64,000 nt of DNA from assembly GCF_013761005.1 (NCBI RefSeq), contig NZ_JACDUS010000003.1, forward strand, positions 310,001-374,000. The letters run 5' to 3'. This DNA is from Desulfosalsimonas propionicica (lineage in GTDB: Bacteria > Desulfobacterota > Desulfobacteria > Desulfobacterales > Desulfosalsimonadaceae). The translations under genes and the position numbers were made by a program. Shown here one piece after another: positions 26,612 to 36,560 of this stretch (its first letter is position 1; every line of letters begins with the position of its first letter). The notes beneath the pieces are model-generated. The model did no database searches and was not told where the DNA came from. It was given only the letters and a program-made list of their open reading frames with translations.

Positions 26612-29160
26612 CCCGTTTACAAACTTACCAGGTATTCCCAAAGATCCCCGAACGACTGGAATTTTTGGAAAAATTGGCCCGAAACATGTGGTGGTCCTGG
26701 CGCCTGGATGCCATTGAGCTTTTCAGGCGGGTGGATCCCCGGCTCTGGGTCCAGTCCAACCGCAATCCCCTGATTTTTGCTACCATGATTGCCCAGAAGC
26801 GTTTTGAGCGGGGCCTTAAGGACGACGGATTTCTGGCCCATTTGGACCGGGTCCAGAAGTCTTTTGAAAAAGAGATTGAAACCCCGGTGGATTATTCCCA
26901 AACCCCTTACGGTGCGGACGCTCAGGTGGCGTATTTTTCCATGGAATTCGGCATCCATGAAAGCCTGCCGTTTTTTTCGGGCGGTTTGGGGGTGCTGGCC
27001 GGCGATCACCTCAAGGCTTCCTCGGATCTGGCGCTTCCCATGGTGGCCGTGGGCCTTTTGTACCGCAAGGGATATTTTCATCAGTACCTGGATCATGAAG
27101 GCTGGCAGCAGGAGCAGTATCCGGAAACCGATATTTTCCACATGCCCGTGCGCCGGGCCCGGGATCCCCAGGGCAATGAACTGATAATTTCGGTGGAGGC
27201 CTCCGGCGGGCTGATTTACGCCAAGGTCTGGAAGATCATGGTGGGCCGGGTTGCCTTGTATCTGCTGGATACCAACATTGCGGAAAATCCGCCAGAACTG
27301 CGTGAAATCACGGCCAGTTTGTATCCGGGCGATTCCGCTGTGCGTCTGGCCCAGGAAGTGCTGCTGGGCATCGGGGGCATGAAGGCATTAAAGAAGCTGG
27401 GCATTGAGCCGGCGGTATGCCACATGAATGAAGGGCATTGTTCGTTTGTATGCGTTGAGCGCATTGCCCAGGTCATGGAAGGAAAAAATGTGGACCTGCA
27501 GACTGCCATGGAAATTGTGCCCCGAAGCATGGTTTTTACAACCCACACCCCGGTTGCTGCAGGATATGATGAATTTCCTCCCGACCTGGTGCGGCCGTAT
27601 CTGCAGGAATATGAAAAGCGGCTGGGCACGGATGTGGACACCATATTGTCCTGGGGCCAGACCGGGGAGAAGTTTGATCCCCATGTCAAGCTGTCTATGT
27701 TTGTGCTGGGGCACAATTTCTCCCAGTTCTGCAACGGTGTCAGCCGGCTGCACGGAGAGGTGGCCCGGGGCATGTGGAATCATGTCTGGCCTCAGCGGCC
27801 GGTGGAGGAGGTGCCCATTTCCCATGTTACCAACGGAATTCACATTCCTTCCTGGATTTCCATTGAAAATCATATGCTCTTTGAACGCTACCTGGGCCCG
27901 GACTGGTATTCCACCAATTTTGATACAGACCGGGCAGAGCGCATCGATCAAATATACAACGAGGAAATCTGGCGGGCGCGGGAGATGAGCCGGTCCCGCC
28001 TGGTGCGGGCATGCCGTTCCATGATGGTCCGGCAGTACGGCCGCCGCAATGCGCCCAAATCGGTTATGAAGGAAGTGGAGTCCGTGCTGGACCCGGAGAT
28101 TTTGACCATTGGATTTGCCCGTCGGTTTGCCACCTACAAACGGGCTTACATGCTGTTTATGGATCCCGAGCGGTTTGAAAAGCTCGTGGGGTCCAAAGAC
28201 CGGCCCGTGCAGTTTGTGTTTGCCGGCAAGGCCCATCCCAAGGATCATGAAGGCAAAGACCTGATCCGTCAGGTGGTGCATTTCTCCAGGCGGCCGGGCA
28301 TGCGAAACAAAGTCGTGTTTCTGGAAAATTATGATATCAACCTGGCCCGTTACCTGGTCCAGGGTGTGGATGTGTGGCTCAACACCCCAAGGCGGCCTCT
28401 GGAAGCGTGCGGGACTTCGGGTATGAAGGCCGCGGTTAATGGAGTGCTGAATTTAAGCATCCTCGACGGGTGGTGGGCCGAAGCCTACCATCCGGATTGC
28501 GGCTGGTCCATCGGCAACGGCGAGGAATACAAGGACCACGCCTACCAGGATCAGGTGGAGTGCCGGGCCCTGTACAATATCCTTGAAAATGATGTGATCC
28601 CAACATTTTACGACCGCAGGGAAGGCGATACCCCGGACCGGTGGGTGGAGATGATGAAAAATTCCATGAAGCTGGTGCTGGGAAATTTCTGCGCCCACGG
28701 CATGGTGCGCAATTATGAAAAGGACTATTATCTGCCTGCGGTTCGAAATCATGCTGTTTTGACCGATAACAACGCAGAGTCGGCCGGAAAACTGGTGGCC
28801 CAGCGAAGACGCCTGAAGCGCGAATGGCCCGCAGTTCGCATCGAGCCCCCGCAAAGCGACATTGAAGTGCCTTTCCGGGTGGGCGACCGGTTTTCTGTGG
28901 ATACAAAGGTTCATCTCGGGGCCCTGGAGCCCGGGGAAGTGGAAGTGGAGCTTTACTCCGGCAGTTTGAAAAGCGTTGACGAGCTCAAAAACAGCCAGGT
29001 GACCCCCATGTCCGCGGCCGAAGACCTGGGCGGCGGCACTTACCGGTATACCTGTGAGGTGGTCTGCCAGGAGGCCGGCCGGTTTGGTTTTACGGCCCGG
29101 GTCACACCCCGCGGCGATGATTATTTAAAAAACGCGCCGGGTTTTCTGACCTGGGCGTAA
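26608..29160 (+). CDS. glgP: Alpha-glucan (glycogen) phosphorylase
   Basis: GT35 phosphorylase of 850 residues, releasing glucose-1-phosphate from glycogen. The N-terminal NMWWSWRLDAIELFRRVDP is the DUF3417 segment of the archaeal/Thermus-type shorter GlgP. The catalytic part contains AYFSMEFGIHESLPFFSGGLGVLAGDH, HMNEGHCSF, THTPVAAGYDEF, TNGIHIPSW and the pyridoxal-phosphate lysine in EACGTSGMKAAVNG near residues 603-616. The start overlaps the debranching gene by ATGA, and the two enzymes act together in breakdown. A C-terminal beta-rich domain of about 100 residues follows the catalytic part. Confidence 0.94.
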   Translation: MTRLQTYQVFPKIPERLEFLEKLARNMWWSWRLDAIELFRRVDPRLWVQSNRNPLIFATMIAQKRFERGLKDDGFLAHLDRVQKSFEKEIETPVDYSQTPYGADAQVAYFSMEFGIHESLPFFSGGLGVLAGDHLKASSDLALPMVAVGLLYRKGYFHQYLDHEGWQQEQYPETDIFHMPVRRARDPQGNELIISVEASGGLIYAKVWKIMVGRVALYLLDTNIAENPPELREITASLYPGDSAVRLAQEVLLGIGGMKALKKLGIEPAVCHMNEGHCSFVCVERIAQVMEGKNVDLQTAMEIVPRSMVFTTHTPVAAGYDEFPPDLVRPYLQEYEKRLGTDVDTILSWGQTGEKFDPHVKLSMFVLGHNFSQFCNGVSRLHGEVARGMWNHVWPQRPVEEVPISHVTNGIHIPSWISIENHMLFERYLGPDWYSTNFDTDRAERIDQIYNEEIWRAREMSRSRLVRACRSMMVRQYGRRNAPKSVMKEVESVLDPEILTIGFARRFATYKRAYMLFMDPERFEKLVGSKDRPVQFVFAGKAHPKDHEGKDLIRQVVHFSRRPGMRNKVVFLENYDINLARYLVQGVDVWLNTPRRPLEACGTSGMKAAVNGVLNLSILDGWWAEAYHPDCGWSIGNGEEYKDHAYQDQVECRALYNILENDVIPTFYDRREGDTPDRWVEMMKNSMKLVLGNFCAHGMVRNYEKDYYLPAVRNHAVLTDNNAESAGKLVAQRRRLKREWPAVRIEPPQSDIEVPFRVGDRFSVDTKVHLGALEPGEVEVELYSGSLKSVDELKNSQVTPMSAAEDLGGGTYRYTCEVVCQEAGRFGFTARVTPRGDDYLKNAPGFLTWA

Positions 29161-29190
29161 TCCGGCGCTTGACGCCGACAGGAAATTTTG

Positions 29191-30729
29191 ATGCCGGAAA
29201 AGACAACCAATCCACGCGTGCTCATTGTGACCCCGGAGGTGACCTATCTGCCTCAGGGCATGGGCAATATTGCCAACTATCTCTCGGCCAAGGCCGGGGG
29301 GTTGGCTGATGTGTCAGCCGCCCTGATCAGCAAGCTGTTTGCCCTGGGCGCGGACGTGCATGTGGCACTACCGGATTATCGGGGTATTTTCCACAAACAC
29401 ATCGGCCCGCTATGGGATATTTACCAGAAAGAGCTGGATACTTACCGCAAGTACCTGCCCGAAGACCGGCTGCACCTGGCCGAGGACCGGGCCTTTTATT
29501 ACGTGCACCACGTGTATTCCAATCTTTCCCAGGAAAACATGAAAATCGCCCTGGCGTTTCAGCGGGAGGTGATCAACAATATCCTGCCCCGGGTCCGGCC
29601 GGATCTGATCCACTGCAATGACTGGATGACCGGGCTGGTGCCGGGATATTCCCGCATGGTCGGCATTCCATGCCTGTTTACCATCCATAACATTCACACG
29701 GTCAAGGCCGCCTTAGCCGAGATCGAGGACCGGGGCATTGATGCGGCCGCCTTTTGGCAGAATTTGTATTATGATCGCATGGCGGTCAACTATGAACAGA
29801 GCCGGGGCGGGAACCCGGTGGATTTTCTTGTTTCCGGGGTTTTTGGCTCCCATTTCGTCAATACGGTGAGTCCCACGTTTTTAAATGAAATTGTTTCCGG
29901 CCGGCACGGGTTTATCTCGGATGCGCTTCGCCGGGAATTGACCAATAAGGTGGAAGCCGACTGTGGCTACGGGATTTTAAACGCCCCGGACCCCAGCTAT
30001 GATCCGGCCACGGATCCCGAGTTGTTCCGAAATTATACCGCCTCTGATGCATCCGAGGGCAAGCGGGCCAACAAGCGCTATCTGCAAAAGCATCTGGGCC
30101 TGATCCAGAATCCCGAGGCACCGCTTTTTCTCTGGCCGTCCCGGCTGGATCCGGTACAGAAGGGCTGCCAGGTGCTGGCCGATATCTTGTATGAAATGGT
30201 GTCCAGGTACCCTGATGAACAGATTCAGGTCGTGTTTGTGGCAAACGGGGTGTTTCAGCCCTATTTTATTGATATAGTACATTTCCACGGTCTGGAGGAA
30301 CAGGTGGCGGTCTGCAGCTTCAGCGATCCTTTGTCGCGGCTGGCCTATGCATCGGCTGATTTTCTGTTCATGCCGTCGAGTTTCGAGCCCTGCGGTCTGC
30401 CCCAGATGATCGGGCCCAAGTACGGCACCCTGCCTGTTGCCCATGATACGGGTGGAATCCATGACACGGTGGAGCACCTGGATGTGGCAAACAACCGCGG
30501 AAACGGGTTTTTGTTCGAGGTCTTGGATGGGCCGGGGCTCATGTGGGCCGTGGACCAGGCCATTGCGTTTTACCGGCAGCCCCCGGGGGTAAAGCAGCCG
30601 CAGATCCGGCGGATTATGGAACAGAGTGCGGCGCGTTTCAACCATGAGGTCACGGCCCGGCAATACATTGATTTGTATGAAAAAATGCTTCACCGGCCCC
30701 TGGTCTCCCATTCTTCTGACATCGCCTGA
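29191..30729 (+). CDS. glgA: Glycogen synthase (GT5)
   Basis: 512-residue retaining glycosyltransferase extending alpha-1,4-glucan from a nucleotide sugar. The N-terminal motif is KAGGLADVSAAL at about residues 34-45, with Ala in place of the Thr of the usual KTGGLADV. HCNDWMTGLVPGY and FTIHNIHT mark the first Rossmann half; PSRLDPVQKGCQVL, PSSFEPCGLPQMIGPKYGTLP and ATGGIHDTV-like HDTGGIHDTV mark the second. ATG at 29191 is preceded by AGGA; a TTG three bases earlier is possible. It lies between glgP and glgB. No ADP-glucose pyrophosphorylase is in the window. Confidence 0.92.
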   Translation: MPEKTTNPRVLIVTPEVTYLPQGMGNIANYLSAKAGGLADVSAALISKLFALGADVHVALPDYRGIFHKHIGPLWDIYQKELDTYRKYLPEDRLHLAEDRAFYYVHHVYSNLSQENMKIALAFQREVINNILPRVRPDLIHCNDWMTGLVPGYSRMVGIPCLFTIHNIHTVKAALAEIEDRGIDAAAFWQNLYYDRMAVNYEQSRGGNPVDFLVSGVFGSHFVNTVSPTFLNEIVSGRHGFISDALRRELTNKVEADCGYGILNAPDPSYDPATDPELFRNYTASDASEGKRANKRYLQKHLGLIQNPEAPLFLWPSRLDPVQKGCQVLADILYEMVSRYPDEQIQVVFVANGVFQPYFIDIVHFHGLEEQVAVCSFSDPLSRLAYASADFLFMPSSFEPCGLPQMIGPKYGTLPVAHDTGGIHDTVEHLDVANNRGNGFLFEVLDGPGLMWAVDQAIAFYRQPPGVKQPQIRRIMEQSAARFNHEVTARQYIDLYEKMLHRPLVSHSSDIA

Positions 30730-30743
30730 TATAAGGAAACGCC

Positions 30744-32762
30744 ATGGAACCCTGGCAACAGCTTGTCGCACTTGATTCGTATCTGGAGCCCTATGCGGAG
30801 ACCATCCGGAGACGGGCTGATTACATCAGCGCCCTGGAGGACCGCCTGACCGGGGGCAATCAGTCCCTGGCCGATTTTGCCTCCGGTCACGAGTATTTCG
30901 GCCTGCATTTGCGAAACAATCAATGGGTGTTCCGGGAGTGGGCGCCCAATGCCGAGGCGGTTTATCTCATCGGCGACATGACCGGGTGGAAGGAGGACCC
31001 GGGCTTTTCCCTGGTGCCCGCAGAGGCTCCGGGTGTATGGGAAATTCAACTGCCCGCAGACCGGCTGGGGCACAAGGATCTTTACCGGCTCCGGATTTAC
31101 TGGCCCGGGGGCTCCGGTGACAGGATTCCTGCATGGACCCGCCGGGTGGTCCAGGATCCGGAAACCCTGATCTTCAATGCCCAGGTATGGGTGCCGGATT
31201 CGCCCTATGTGTGGCGTCACCCCGGATTTGTCTGCCCTGACCGGCCGCCGCTGATCTATGAGGTGCACGTGGGCATGGCCCAGCAGGAAAAGAAGGTGGG
31301 CACGTATTCCGAGTTTGTGGACCGGGTGCTGCCGCGCATCGCTGCTGCCGGATACAATACCATCCAGCTCATGGCTGTACAGGAACATCCCTATTACGCC
31401 TCTTTCGGTTACCAGGTGTCCAATTTTTTTGCGGCATCGTCTCGCTTCGGCACCCCGGAGCAGCTCAAGGAGTTGGTGGATGCCGCCCATGGGGCGGGTC
31501 TGTGCGTGCTCATGGATCTTGTGCACTCCCACGCCGTGGCAAACGAGGCAGAGGGCTTGAGCCGGTTTGATGGTACGGATTATCAATATTTTCATTCAGG
31601 CGCCCGGGGCCATCACCCCGGATGGGATTCCCGGCTGTTTGACTACGGCAAACCAGAGGTCCTGCACTTTCTGCTTTCCAACTGCCGGTTCTGGCTCGAT
31701 GAGTACGGGTTTGACGGATTTCGCTTCGACGGCATCACCAGCATGCTCTATACCCATCACGGGCTGGAAAAAGCCTTTGTTTCCTACGAGGATTATTTTG
31801 ACAACAGTGTGGATGAAGATGCCCTGGCCTATCTGTGCCTGGCCAACAAGCTGATCCATGAGATCCGTGAAGATGCCGTCACCATTGCCGAGGATGTATC
31901 GGGGATGCCCGGGCTTTCCCTGGAAAACAAATCCGGGGGTATTGGCTTTGATTACCGGTTTGCCATGGGCATTGCCGACTACTGGATCCGGGTGATCAAG
32001 GAATATAGCGACGAGCACTGGCCCCTGGGAACGATCTGGCACGAGCTGACCAACCGGCGCGCCGAGGAGCGGACCATCAGCTATGCCGAATCCCACGATC
32101 AGGCCCTGGTGGGCGATCAGGCCCTGATTTTTCGGCTGATCGGCAAAGACATCTATGCGCACATGCACAAAGACGATCCCAGGATGACAGTGGACCGGGG
32201 CGTGGCCCTGCACAAAATGATCCGGCTGATCACCCTGGCCACGGCCGGCCATGGATATCTCAATTTCATGGGAAATGAGTTCGGCCATCCCGAGTGGATC
32301 GATTTTCCCAGGGCTGAAAACAATTGGTCCTACGCCTATGCCAGAAGGCAATGGCACCTGGCCGATGCCCCGGATCTGAAATTCAAGTGCCTGGGCGATT
32401 TTGACCGGGCCATGATTGAAACGGCCAAAAAATGTGCAATTCTGTCAAAGGCAGAGCCCGCCCTGCTTTGGCATCATGAATCCGACAAGGTCCTGGCCTT
32501 TGAGCGAAACGGGTGTGTGTTTGTATTCAACTTTCATCCAGCGCAGTCCTATACGGATTACCGGATTTCAGCCCCGGCCGGGACCTACACCACCATCCTG
32601 GACTCGGATGCGGAGTCATACGGCGGCCACGGCCGTCTTTATTCCGGCCAGCGGCATTTCACCCTTCATGAAGACACCCATGACGGCCCCCGGGATTTTC
32701 TGCAGCTTTATCTGCCCACCCGCACGGCCCTGGTGCTTTTTCGGGAATCGGACAAGAGCTGA
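30744..32762 (+). CDS. glgB: 1,4-alpha-glucan branching enzyme (GH13)
   Basis: 672 residues: an N-terminal carbohydrate-binding module (REWAPNAEAVYLIGDMTGW), a GH13 barrel with LIYEVHVGMA, GYNTIQLMAVQEHPYYASFGY, VLMDLVHSHA, GFRFDGITSML (nucleophile Asp, about residue 328), TIAEDVSG (acid/base Glu, about 384) and YAESHDQALVG, and a C-terminal beta domain. The GITSMLYTHHG run is typical of the GH13_8 (eukaryote-like) branching enzymes rather than E. coli GlgB. AAGGAAA precedes the ATG. It is the last gene of the glycogen operon and ends nine bases from the convergent ABC gene. Confidence 0.92.
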   Translation: MEPWQQLVALDSYLEPYAETIRRRADYISALEDRLTGGNQSLADFASGHEYFGLHLRNNQWVFREWAPNAEAVYLIGDMTGWKEDPGFSLVPAEAPGVWEIQLPADRLGHKDLYRLRIYWPGGSGDRIPAWTRRVVQDPETLIFNAQVWVPDSPYVWRHPGFVCPDRPPLIYEVHVGMAQQEKKVGTYSEFVDRVLPRIAAAGYNTIQLMAVQEHPYYASFGYQVSNFFAASSRFGTPEQLKELVDAAHGAGLCVLMDLVHSHAVANEAEGLSRFDGTDYQYFHSGARGHHPGWDSRLFDYGKPEVLHFLLSNCRFWLDEYGFDGFRFDGITSMLYTHHGLEKAFVSYEDYFDNSVDEDALAYLCLANKLIHEIREDAVTIAEDVSGMPGLSLENKSGGIGFDYRFAMGIADYWIRVIKEYSDEHWPLGTIWHELTNRRAEERTISYAESHDQALVGDQALIFRLIGKDIYAHMHKDDPRMTVDRGVALHKMIRLITLATAGHGYLNFMGNEFGHPEWIDFPRAENNWSYAYARRQWHLADAPDLKFKCLGDFDRAMIETAKKCAILSKAEPALLWHHESDKVLAFERNGCVFVFNFHPAQSYTDYRISAPAGTYTTILDSDAESYGGHGRLYSGQRHFTLHEDTHDGPRDFLQLYLPTRTALVLFRESDKS

Positions 32763-32771
32763 TTTCTTCGC

Positions 32772-33620
32772 TTATTGGTTGACAAAGGAAAAGCGGGGCT
32801 GGGCTTTGATCAAAGCGCGGGTGTAGTCGGATCCGGGGTTGTTGATCACCTGCTCGGACAGTCCGGACTCCACGATCTGCCCCTTGTAGATCACCGCAAT
32901 GCGGTCGCACAAAAACCGGGCTGCAGCTAGGTCATGGGTGATAAACAAAAGCGTGACCCCCTGTGTTTTCCGCAGATCCGCCAGGAGTTTGAAAATGGTA
33001 AAGGAAATGGTGGCATCGAGCATGGAGGTGGGCTCGTCTGCAATCACAAATTCCGGGGAGAGGACCATGGCCCGGGCAATGGCGGCCCGCTGGCGCTGGC
33101 CGCCGCTTAGCTGATGAGGGTAGCTGGGAAAAAAATCCGCTGCCGGGCTAAGACCCGCGGCATCAAGGGCCTGAGCCGCTTTTTGCCTGCGGGCCTCGCT
33201 GCTGCGGATGCCGTGGATGATCAGGGGTTCGGCCACGGTGTCAAATATGGACATATACGGATTCAATGACTGGTATGGGTCCTGGGGGATGAGCTGGACC
33301 CGGCGGCGGAAATCTTTTAAGGCCGCGCCTTTCAAACCGGAGATGTCTTTTCCCTGAAACCGGATTTGCCCTGCATCGATTTCTTCGAGTTTCAGCAGCA
33401 GCCGGCCCAGGGTGGTTTTGCCCGAACCGCTGGCCCCCACCAGGCCGAAGACCTCGCCTTTTTCAATGCAAAGACTGACCCCGTCAATGGCTGTCAGCGC
33501 CGGGGCGGATCCGGCAAACAGGGACCGATCTTCGCTGTAGGTTTTTTTGATTCCCTGGATTTGCACCATGGGTTCTGCGGGGGTGTCTGGCATGGCTGCA
33601 GATTCTTTTTTTACCGGCAT
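32772..33620 (-). CDS. Peptide ABC transporter ATP-binding protein (DppF/OppF-like)
   Basis: Cytosolic ATPase subunit of about 282 residues powering a peptide/nickel-type importer. The P-loop is GLVGASGSGKTTLG near residue 50, the Q-loop region QLIPQDPYQSLNP, the ABC signature LSGGQRQRAAIARAM and Walker B EFVIADEPTSMLDAT. This is the usual OppF pattern. ATG at 33620 is chosen; a GTG at 33629 is also open and neither has a clear ribosome binding site. The start overlaps the end of the upstream ATPase gene, so translation is probably coupled. It is the last gene of a long leftward directon. Confidence 0.9.
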   Translation of the reverse strand: MPVKKESAAMPDTPAEPMVQIQGIKKTYSEDRSLFAGSAPALTAIDGVSLCIEKGEVFGLVGASGSGKTTLGRLLLKLEEIDAGQIRFQGKDISGLKGAALKDFRRRVQLIPQDPYQSLNPYMSIFDTVAEPLIIHGIRSSEARRQKAAQALDAAGLSPAADFFPSYPHQLSGGQRQRAAIARAMVLSPEFVIADEPTSMLDATISFTIFKLLADLRKTQGVTLLFITHDLAAARFLCDRIAVIYKGQIVESGLSEQVINNPGSDYTRALIKAQPRFSFVNQ

Positions 33621-34576
33621 AAGCTGCACAATACTTTATGGGTTGGTGTGATTTCCCGCCATTGCGGCGGGCGGCTGCGGCAGGCCTCCGAGGCATGGGG
33701 GCACAGATGCACATATCCGCAAAGTTCCTTTGACAAGGCTTCGGCCGGGGTGCACGGGGGCGCCGGCGCCTGCTTGTCCCGGATTTCAAACACCCCGTCA
33801 ATGGTGAGATACGAAGACAAAAGCGCCCGGGTGTAAGGGTGCACCGGAACCTCGAAGACCTCTTCCCGGCGGCCGGCCTCCACGATTTTGCCCCGGTACA
33901 TGACCATGATTTCGTGGCACACCCCGGCCACCACCCCGATGTCATGGGAGATGAAGATCAGGGCAATGTTTTTTTCTTTCTGGATGGCCTTGATTTTTTG
34001 CAGGATCTGGTCCTGGACAATGACATCCAGGGCGGTTGTGGGCTCGTCTGCGATGATGAGATCCGGGTTGCAGGCAAGGGCCATGGCGATAATGGCCCGC
34101 TGCTTCATGCCCCCGCTGTACTGGTGGGGAAAATCAAAGATCCGGTCCGAAGGGATCTCCACCAGTTCATAGAGCTGCTCTACCTGTTTGACCGCCTCGG
34201 CTTTTGTGATTTTGGGATCATGGGTGCGGATGGCCTCGAGGATTTGATCCCCGATGCGCTGAACCGGGTTCCAGGCGTTCATGGCGGCCTGGAAAATCAT
34301 GGCTATGCGTTTCCAGCGAACCCGCTGCATCCGGGCATCCGGCAGGCCCAGCAGGTCCATGCCGTCAAAGGTGATCCGCCCGCTCTTGACAAATCCGTTT
34401 GAGGGCAGAAGCCGCAGAAGCGCCATTCCCAGGGTGGTTTTGCCGCATCCGGATTCGCCCACAATCCCCACGGATCTGCCCCGCTTCAGGGAGAAATTCA
34501 CCCGGTCTGCGGCAATGGCCGTTTCTCTGCGGGTTTTGTAGGCAATGGTGAGATTTTCGACTTCAAGCAGGGCCAT
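33611..34576 (-). CDS. Peptide ABC transporter ATP-binding protein (DppD/OppD-like)
   Basis: 321-residue ATPase subunit. The P-loop is GIVGESGCGKTTLGMAL near residue 35, then MIFQAAMNAWNPVQRIGDQI, the signature YSGGMKQRAIIAMAL and Walker B DLIIADEPTTALDV. The C-terminal oligopeptide extension with cysteines (CGYVHLCPHA and CSLC) is the OppD/DppD C-terminal motif that may bind an Fe-S cluster. It pairs with the downstream ATPase as a heterodimer below the two permeases. The start at 34576 lies 44 bases after the permease stop. Confidence 0.92.
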   Translation of the reverse strand: MALLEVENLTIAYKTRRETAIAADRVNFSLKRGRSVGIVGESGCGKTTLGMALLRLLPSNGFVKSGRITFDGMDLLGLPDARMQRVRWKRIAMIFQAAMNAWNPVQRIGDQILEAIRTHDPKITKAEAVKQVEQLYELVEIPSDRIFDFPHQYSGGMKQRAIIAMALACNPDLIIADEPTTALDVIVQDQILQKIKAIQKEKNIALIFISHDIGVVAGVCHEIMVMYRGKIVEAGRREEVFEVPVHPYTRALLSSYLTIDGVFEIRDKQAPAPPCTPAEALSKELCGYVHLCPHASEACRSRPPQWREITPTHKVLCSLCR

Positions 34577-34620
34577 GCTTCCCCTTATTTTTTTAAACGT
34601 TTCCGCCCGGTTTTTTTCGG

Positions 34621-35562
34621 TTACTCAAAATTTTCCTCCTTTCTCAGCCGCGGGTCCAGTACTTCCTCCATGGCCCGGCCGATGAGGTAAAACGACAGGG
34701 TGATAAGGGAAATGCAGATGCCCGGCGGCAGGAGCCAGTAAGGGGCCTGGAACATGTGCCCGGTTTTCCAGACCCACTGGAGCATCATGCCCCAGCTTAC
34801 GGTGTTTGGATCGCCGAAACCCAGAAAGGCCAGGGCGGCCTCCACGATAATGGCCGAGGTCACCCGGAAGGTCATGTACAAACATGCCATGGGCAGTACA
34901 TTGGGCAGAATGTGCCGGAAAATGATGCGCATATGAGAGGCCCCGGCCACCCGGGCCATGTCGATAAAGGGCCGCTGTTTCAGCGACAGGGTCTGGGAGC
35001 GGATGACCCGGGAGACCCCGGGCCACCGGAACAGGGCGATTAACAGCACAATAATCCAGATGTTTAACTGGCCGAACAGGGATGCCAGCAAGAGCACCAC
35101 CAGAAGCGAGGGCATGACCATGATCATGTCGGCAAACCGCATGAGCGCGGCATCCGTGACCCGGCCGGCATAACCGGCGATCATGCCGATAAGGGTGCCA
35201 AACACAATGCTCATAAAAGCCGCGGATATCCCAACCATAAAGGCGATGCGCGCGCCGGTCAGAAGCTGGGTGAAAAGATCCCGCCCCAGGTTGTCCGTGC
35301 CCAGCCAATGCTTTGCACTGGGGCCGGTGGCGGTTGAAATCGAAGGATCCACCCCGGTCATGGGGTGGTACATGGGATCGATCAGCGGGGGGATATAGCT
35401 GATCAGGGCCATGATCCCGAAGCAGACAAGCAGAAACACCCCGAGTTTTCCCACGGGGTTTTCGTAGAACAGGGCCCAGCCGTCTAAAAACCGCTGGAGA
35501 TTATAGGAACGATTGGCGGCAACCGTGTTGCCCGCTGCCCGGGTTTCTGCGGAAAAATTCAT
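34621..35562 (-). CDS. Peptide ABC transporter permease (DppC/OppC-like)
   Basis: 313-residue inner-membrane permease with an N-terminal OppC segment, six predicted helices and the coupling-loop motif RVAGASHMRIIFRHILPNV at about residues 210-228. GTDNLGRDLFTQLLTGARIA is the classical OppC/DppC stretch before the permease domain. Start and stop codons are shared with the preceding permease gene at a one-base overlap, as expected for equimolar partner subunits. Confidence 0.92.
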   Translation of the reverse strand: MNFSAETRAAGNTVAANRSYNLQRFLDGWALFYENPVGKLGVFLLVCFGIMALISYIPPLIDPMYHPMTGVDPSISTATGPSAKHWLGTDNLGRDLFTQLLTGARIAFMVGISAAFMSIVFGTLIGMIAGYAGRVTDAALMRFADMIMVMPSLLVVLLLASLFGQLNIWIIVLLIALFRWPGVSRVIRSQTLSLKQRPFIDMARVAGASHMRIIFRHILPNVLPMACLYMTFRVTSAIIVEAALAFLGFGDPNTVSWGMMLQWVWKTGHMFQAPYWLLPPGICISLITLSFYLIGRAMEEVLDPRLRKEENFE

Positions 35563-36539
35563 CAGTACCGGATCCTCGGGTCCAGATAAGCATATAAAAC
35601 ATCCACGATCACATTTGCCACAAGCACCACAAGGGAGATAAACAAAAAGCAGGCCAGGGCCAGGGGGTAATCATTGTTGCTCACCGCAAAGATCAGCTCT
35701 CTGCCGATGCCCGGCCATGAAAACACGGTTTCGGTCAGTGCCCCGCCGTTGATGGAAAAGGCCAGGCTCAGTCCGATGCTGGTGACCACCGGCAGATACG
35801 CATTGGGCGCGGCATGGCGATTTCTGACCCTTTTTTCCGAAAGTCCCTTGGCCCGGGCCGTGAGAATATAGTCTTCTTTTAAGGTTTCGAGCATGCTGCT
35901 GCGCATGATCAGCAGATAGGAGCCCACGTGGATGATAAACAGGGTCAGAAGGGGCAAAAGCATGTGGTGGCCGATGTCTGCGGCCTTTGTTAGAAATCCT
36001 GCTGACGGATTGATCCACACCTCCGGGGTGATCATGCCGTTTAAGGGAAACCAGCCCACGTGATAGGCAAAAATCCAGATAAACAGCAGGGCGATCCAGG
36101 GAAGAAACAGGGTGTGGCAGACCAGGGCCAGGATCGTGACCCAGGTGTCAATGGGCCGGCCCTTGTACCATGCCACGAGTTTGCCCCAGAATACCCCGGC
36201 TGCGGCCGACAGGATCACTGACGTGGTAAACAGCAGGATGGTGTTGGGCAGGCGGCGGCCGATGATATGGATCACGGGCTGGCCGTAGTGAAAGGAGATT
36301 CCGAAATTGCCGGTAAAAAAATTTTTCACGTAATATAGATACTGCAGCCACAAGGGCTGGTCAAGCCCGAGCTGGGAGATGAGCATGCTGGCGTCTTCTG
36401 CGCTCATGCCCGGCTGAACCATCCTGGAGACCGGATCACCCGGAGACAGGTGAAACAGGAGAAACAGCCCGGTGAGAATCAAAAAGAATATGGCCATCAC
36501 CTCAATAATGCGGCGGAAGATCAGCTTGCGAAAGTGCAT
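35562..36539 (-). CDS. Peptide ABC transporter permease (DppB/OppB-like)
   Basis: 325-residue inner-membrane permease with six predicted helices. It opens with a cytosolic RKLIFRRIIEV and a first helix, then the typical FHLSPGDPV and LGLDQPLWLQYLYYV of DppB-type proteins. The usual coupling-loop motif appears as YILTARAKGLSEKRVRNRHA near residues 225-244, and the C-terminus ends in YAYLDPRIRY. It sits 21 bases after the binding protein and overlaps the second permease by one base. Confidence 0.92.
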   Translation of the reverse strand: MHFRKLIFRRIIEVMAIFFLILTGLFLLFHLSPGDPVSRMVQPGMSAEDASMLISQLGLDQPLWLQYLYYVKNFFTGNFGISFHYGQPVIHIIGRRLPNTILLFTTSVILSAAAGVFWGKLVAWYKGRPIDTWVTILALVCHTLFLPWIALLFIWIFAYHVGWFPLNGMITPEVWINPSAGFLTKAADIGHHMLLPLLTLFIIHVGSYLLIMRSSMLETLKEDYILTARAKGLSEKRVRNRHAAPNAYLPVVTSIGLSLAFSINGGALTETVFSWPGIGRELIFAVSNNDYPLALACFLFISLVVLVANVIVDVLYAYLDPRIRY

Positions 36540-36560
36540 ACGGGTCCCGGGCTTATCCTG

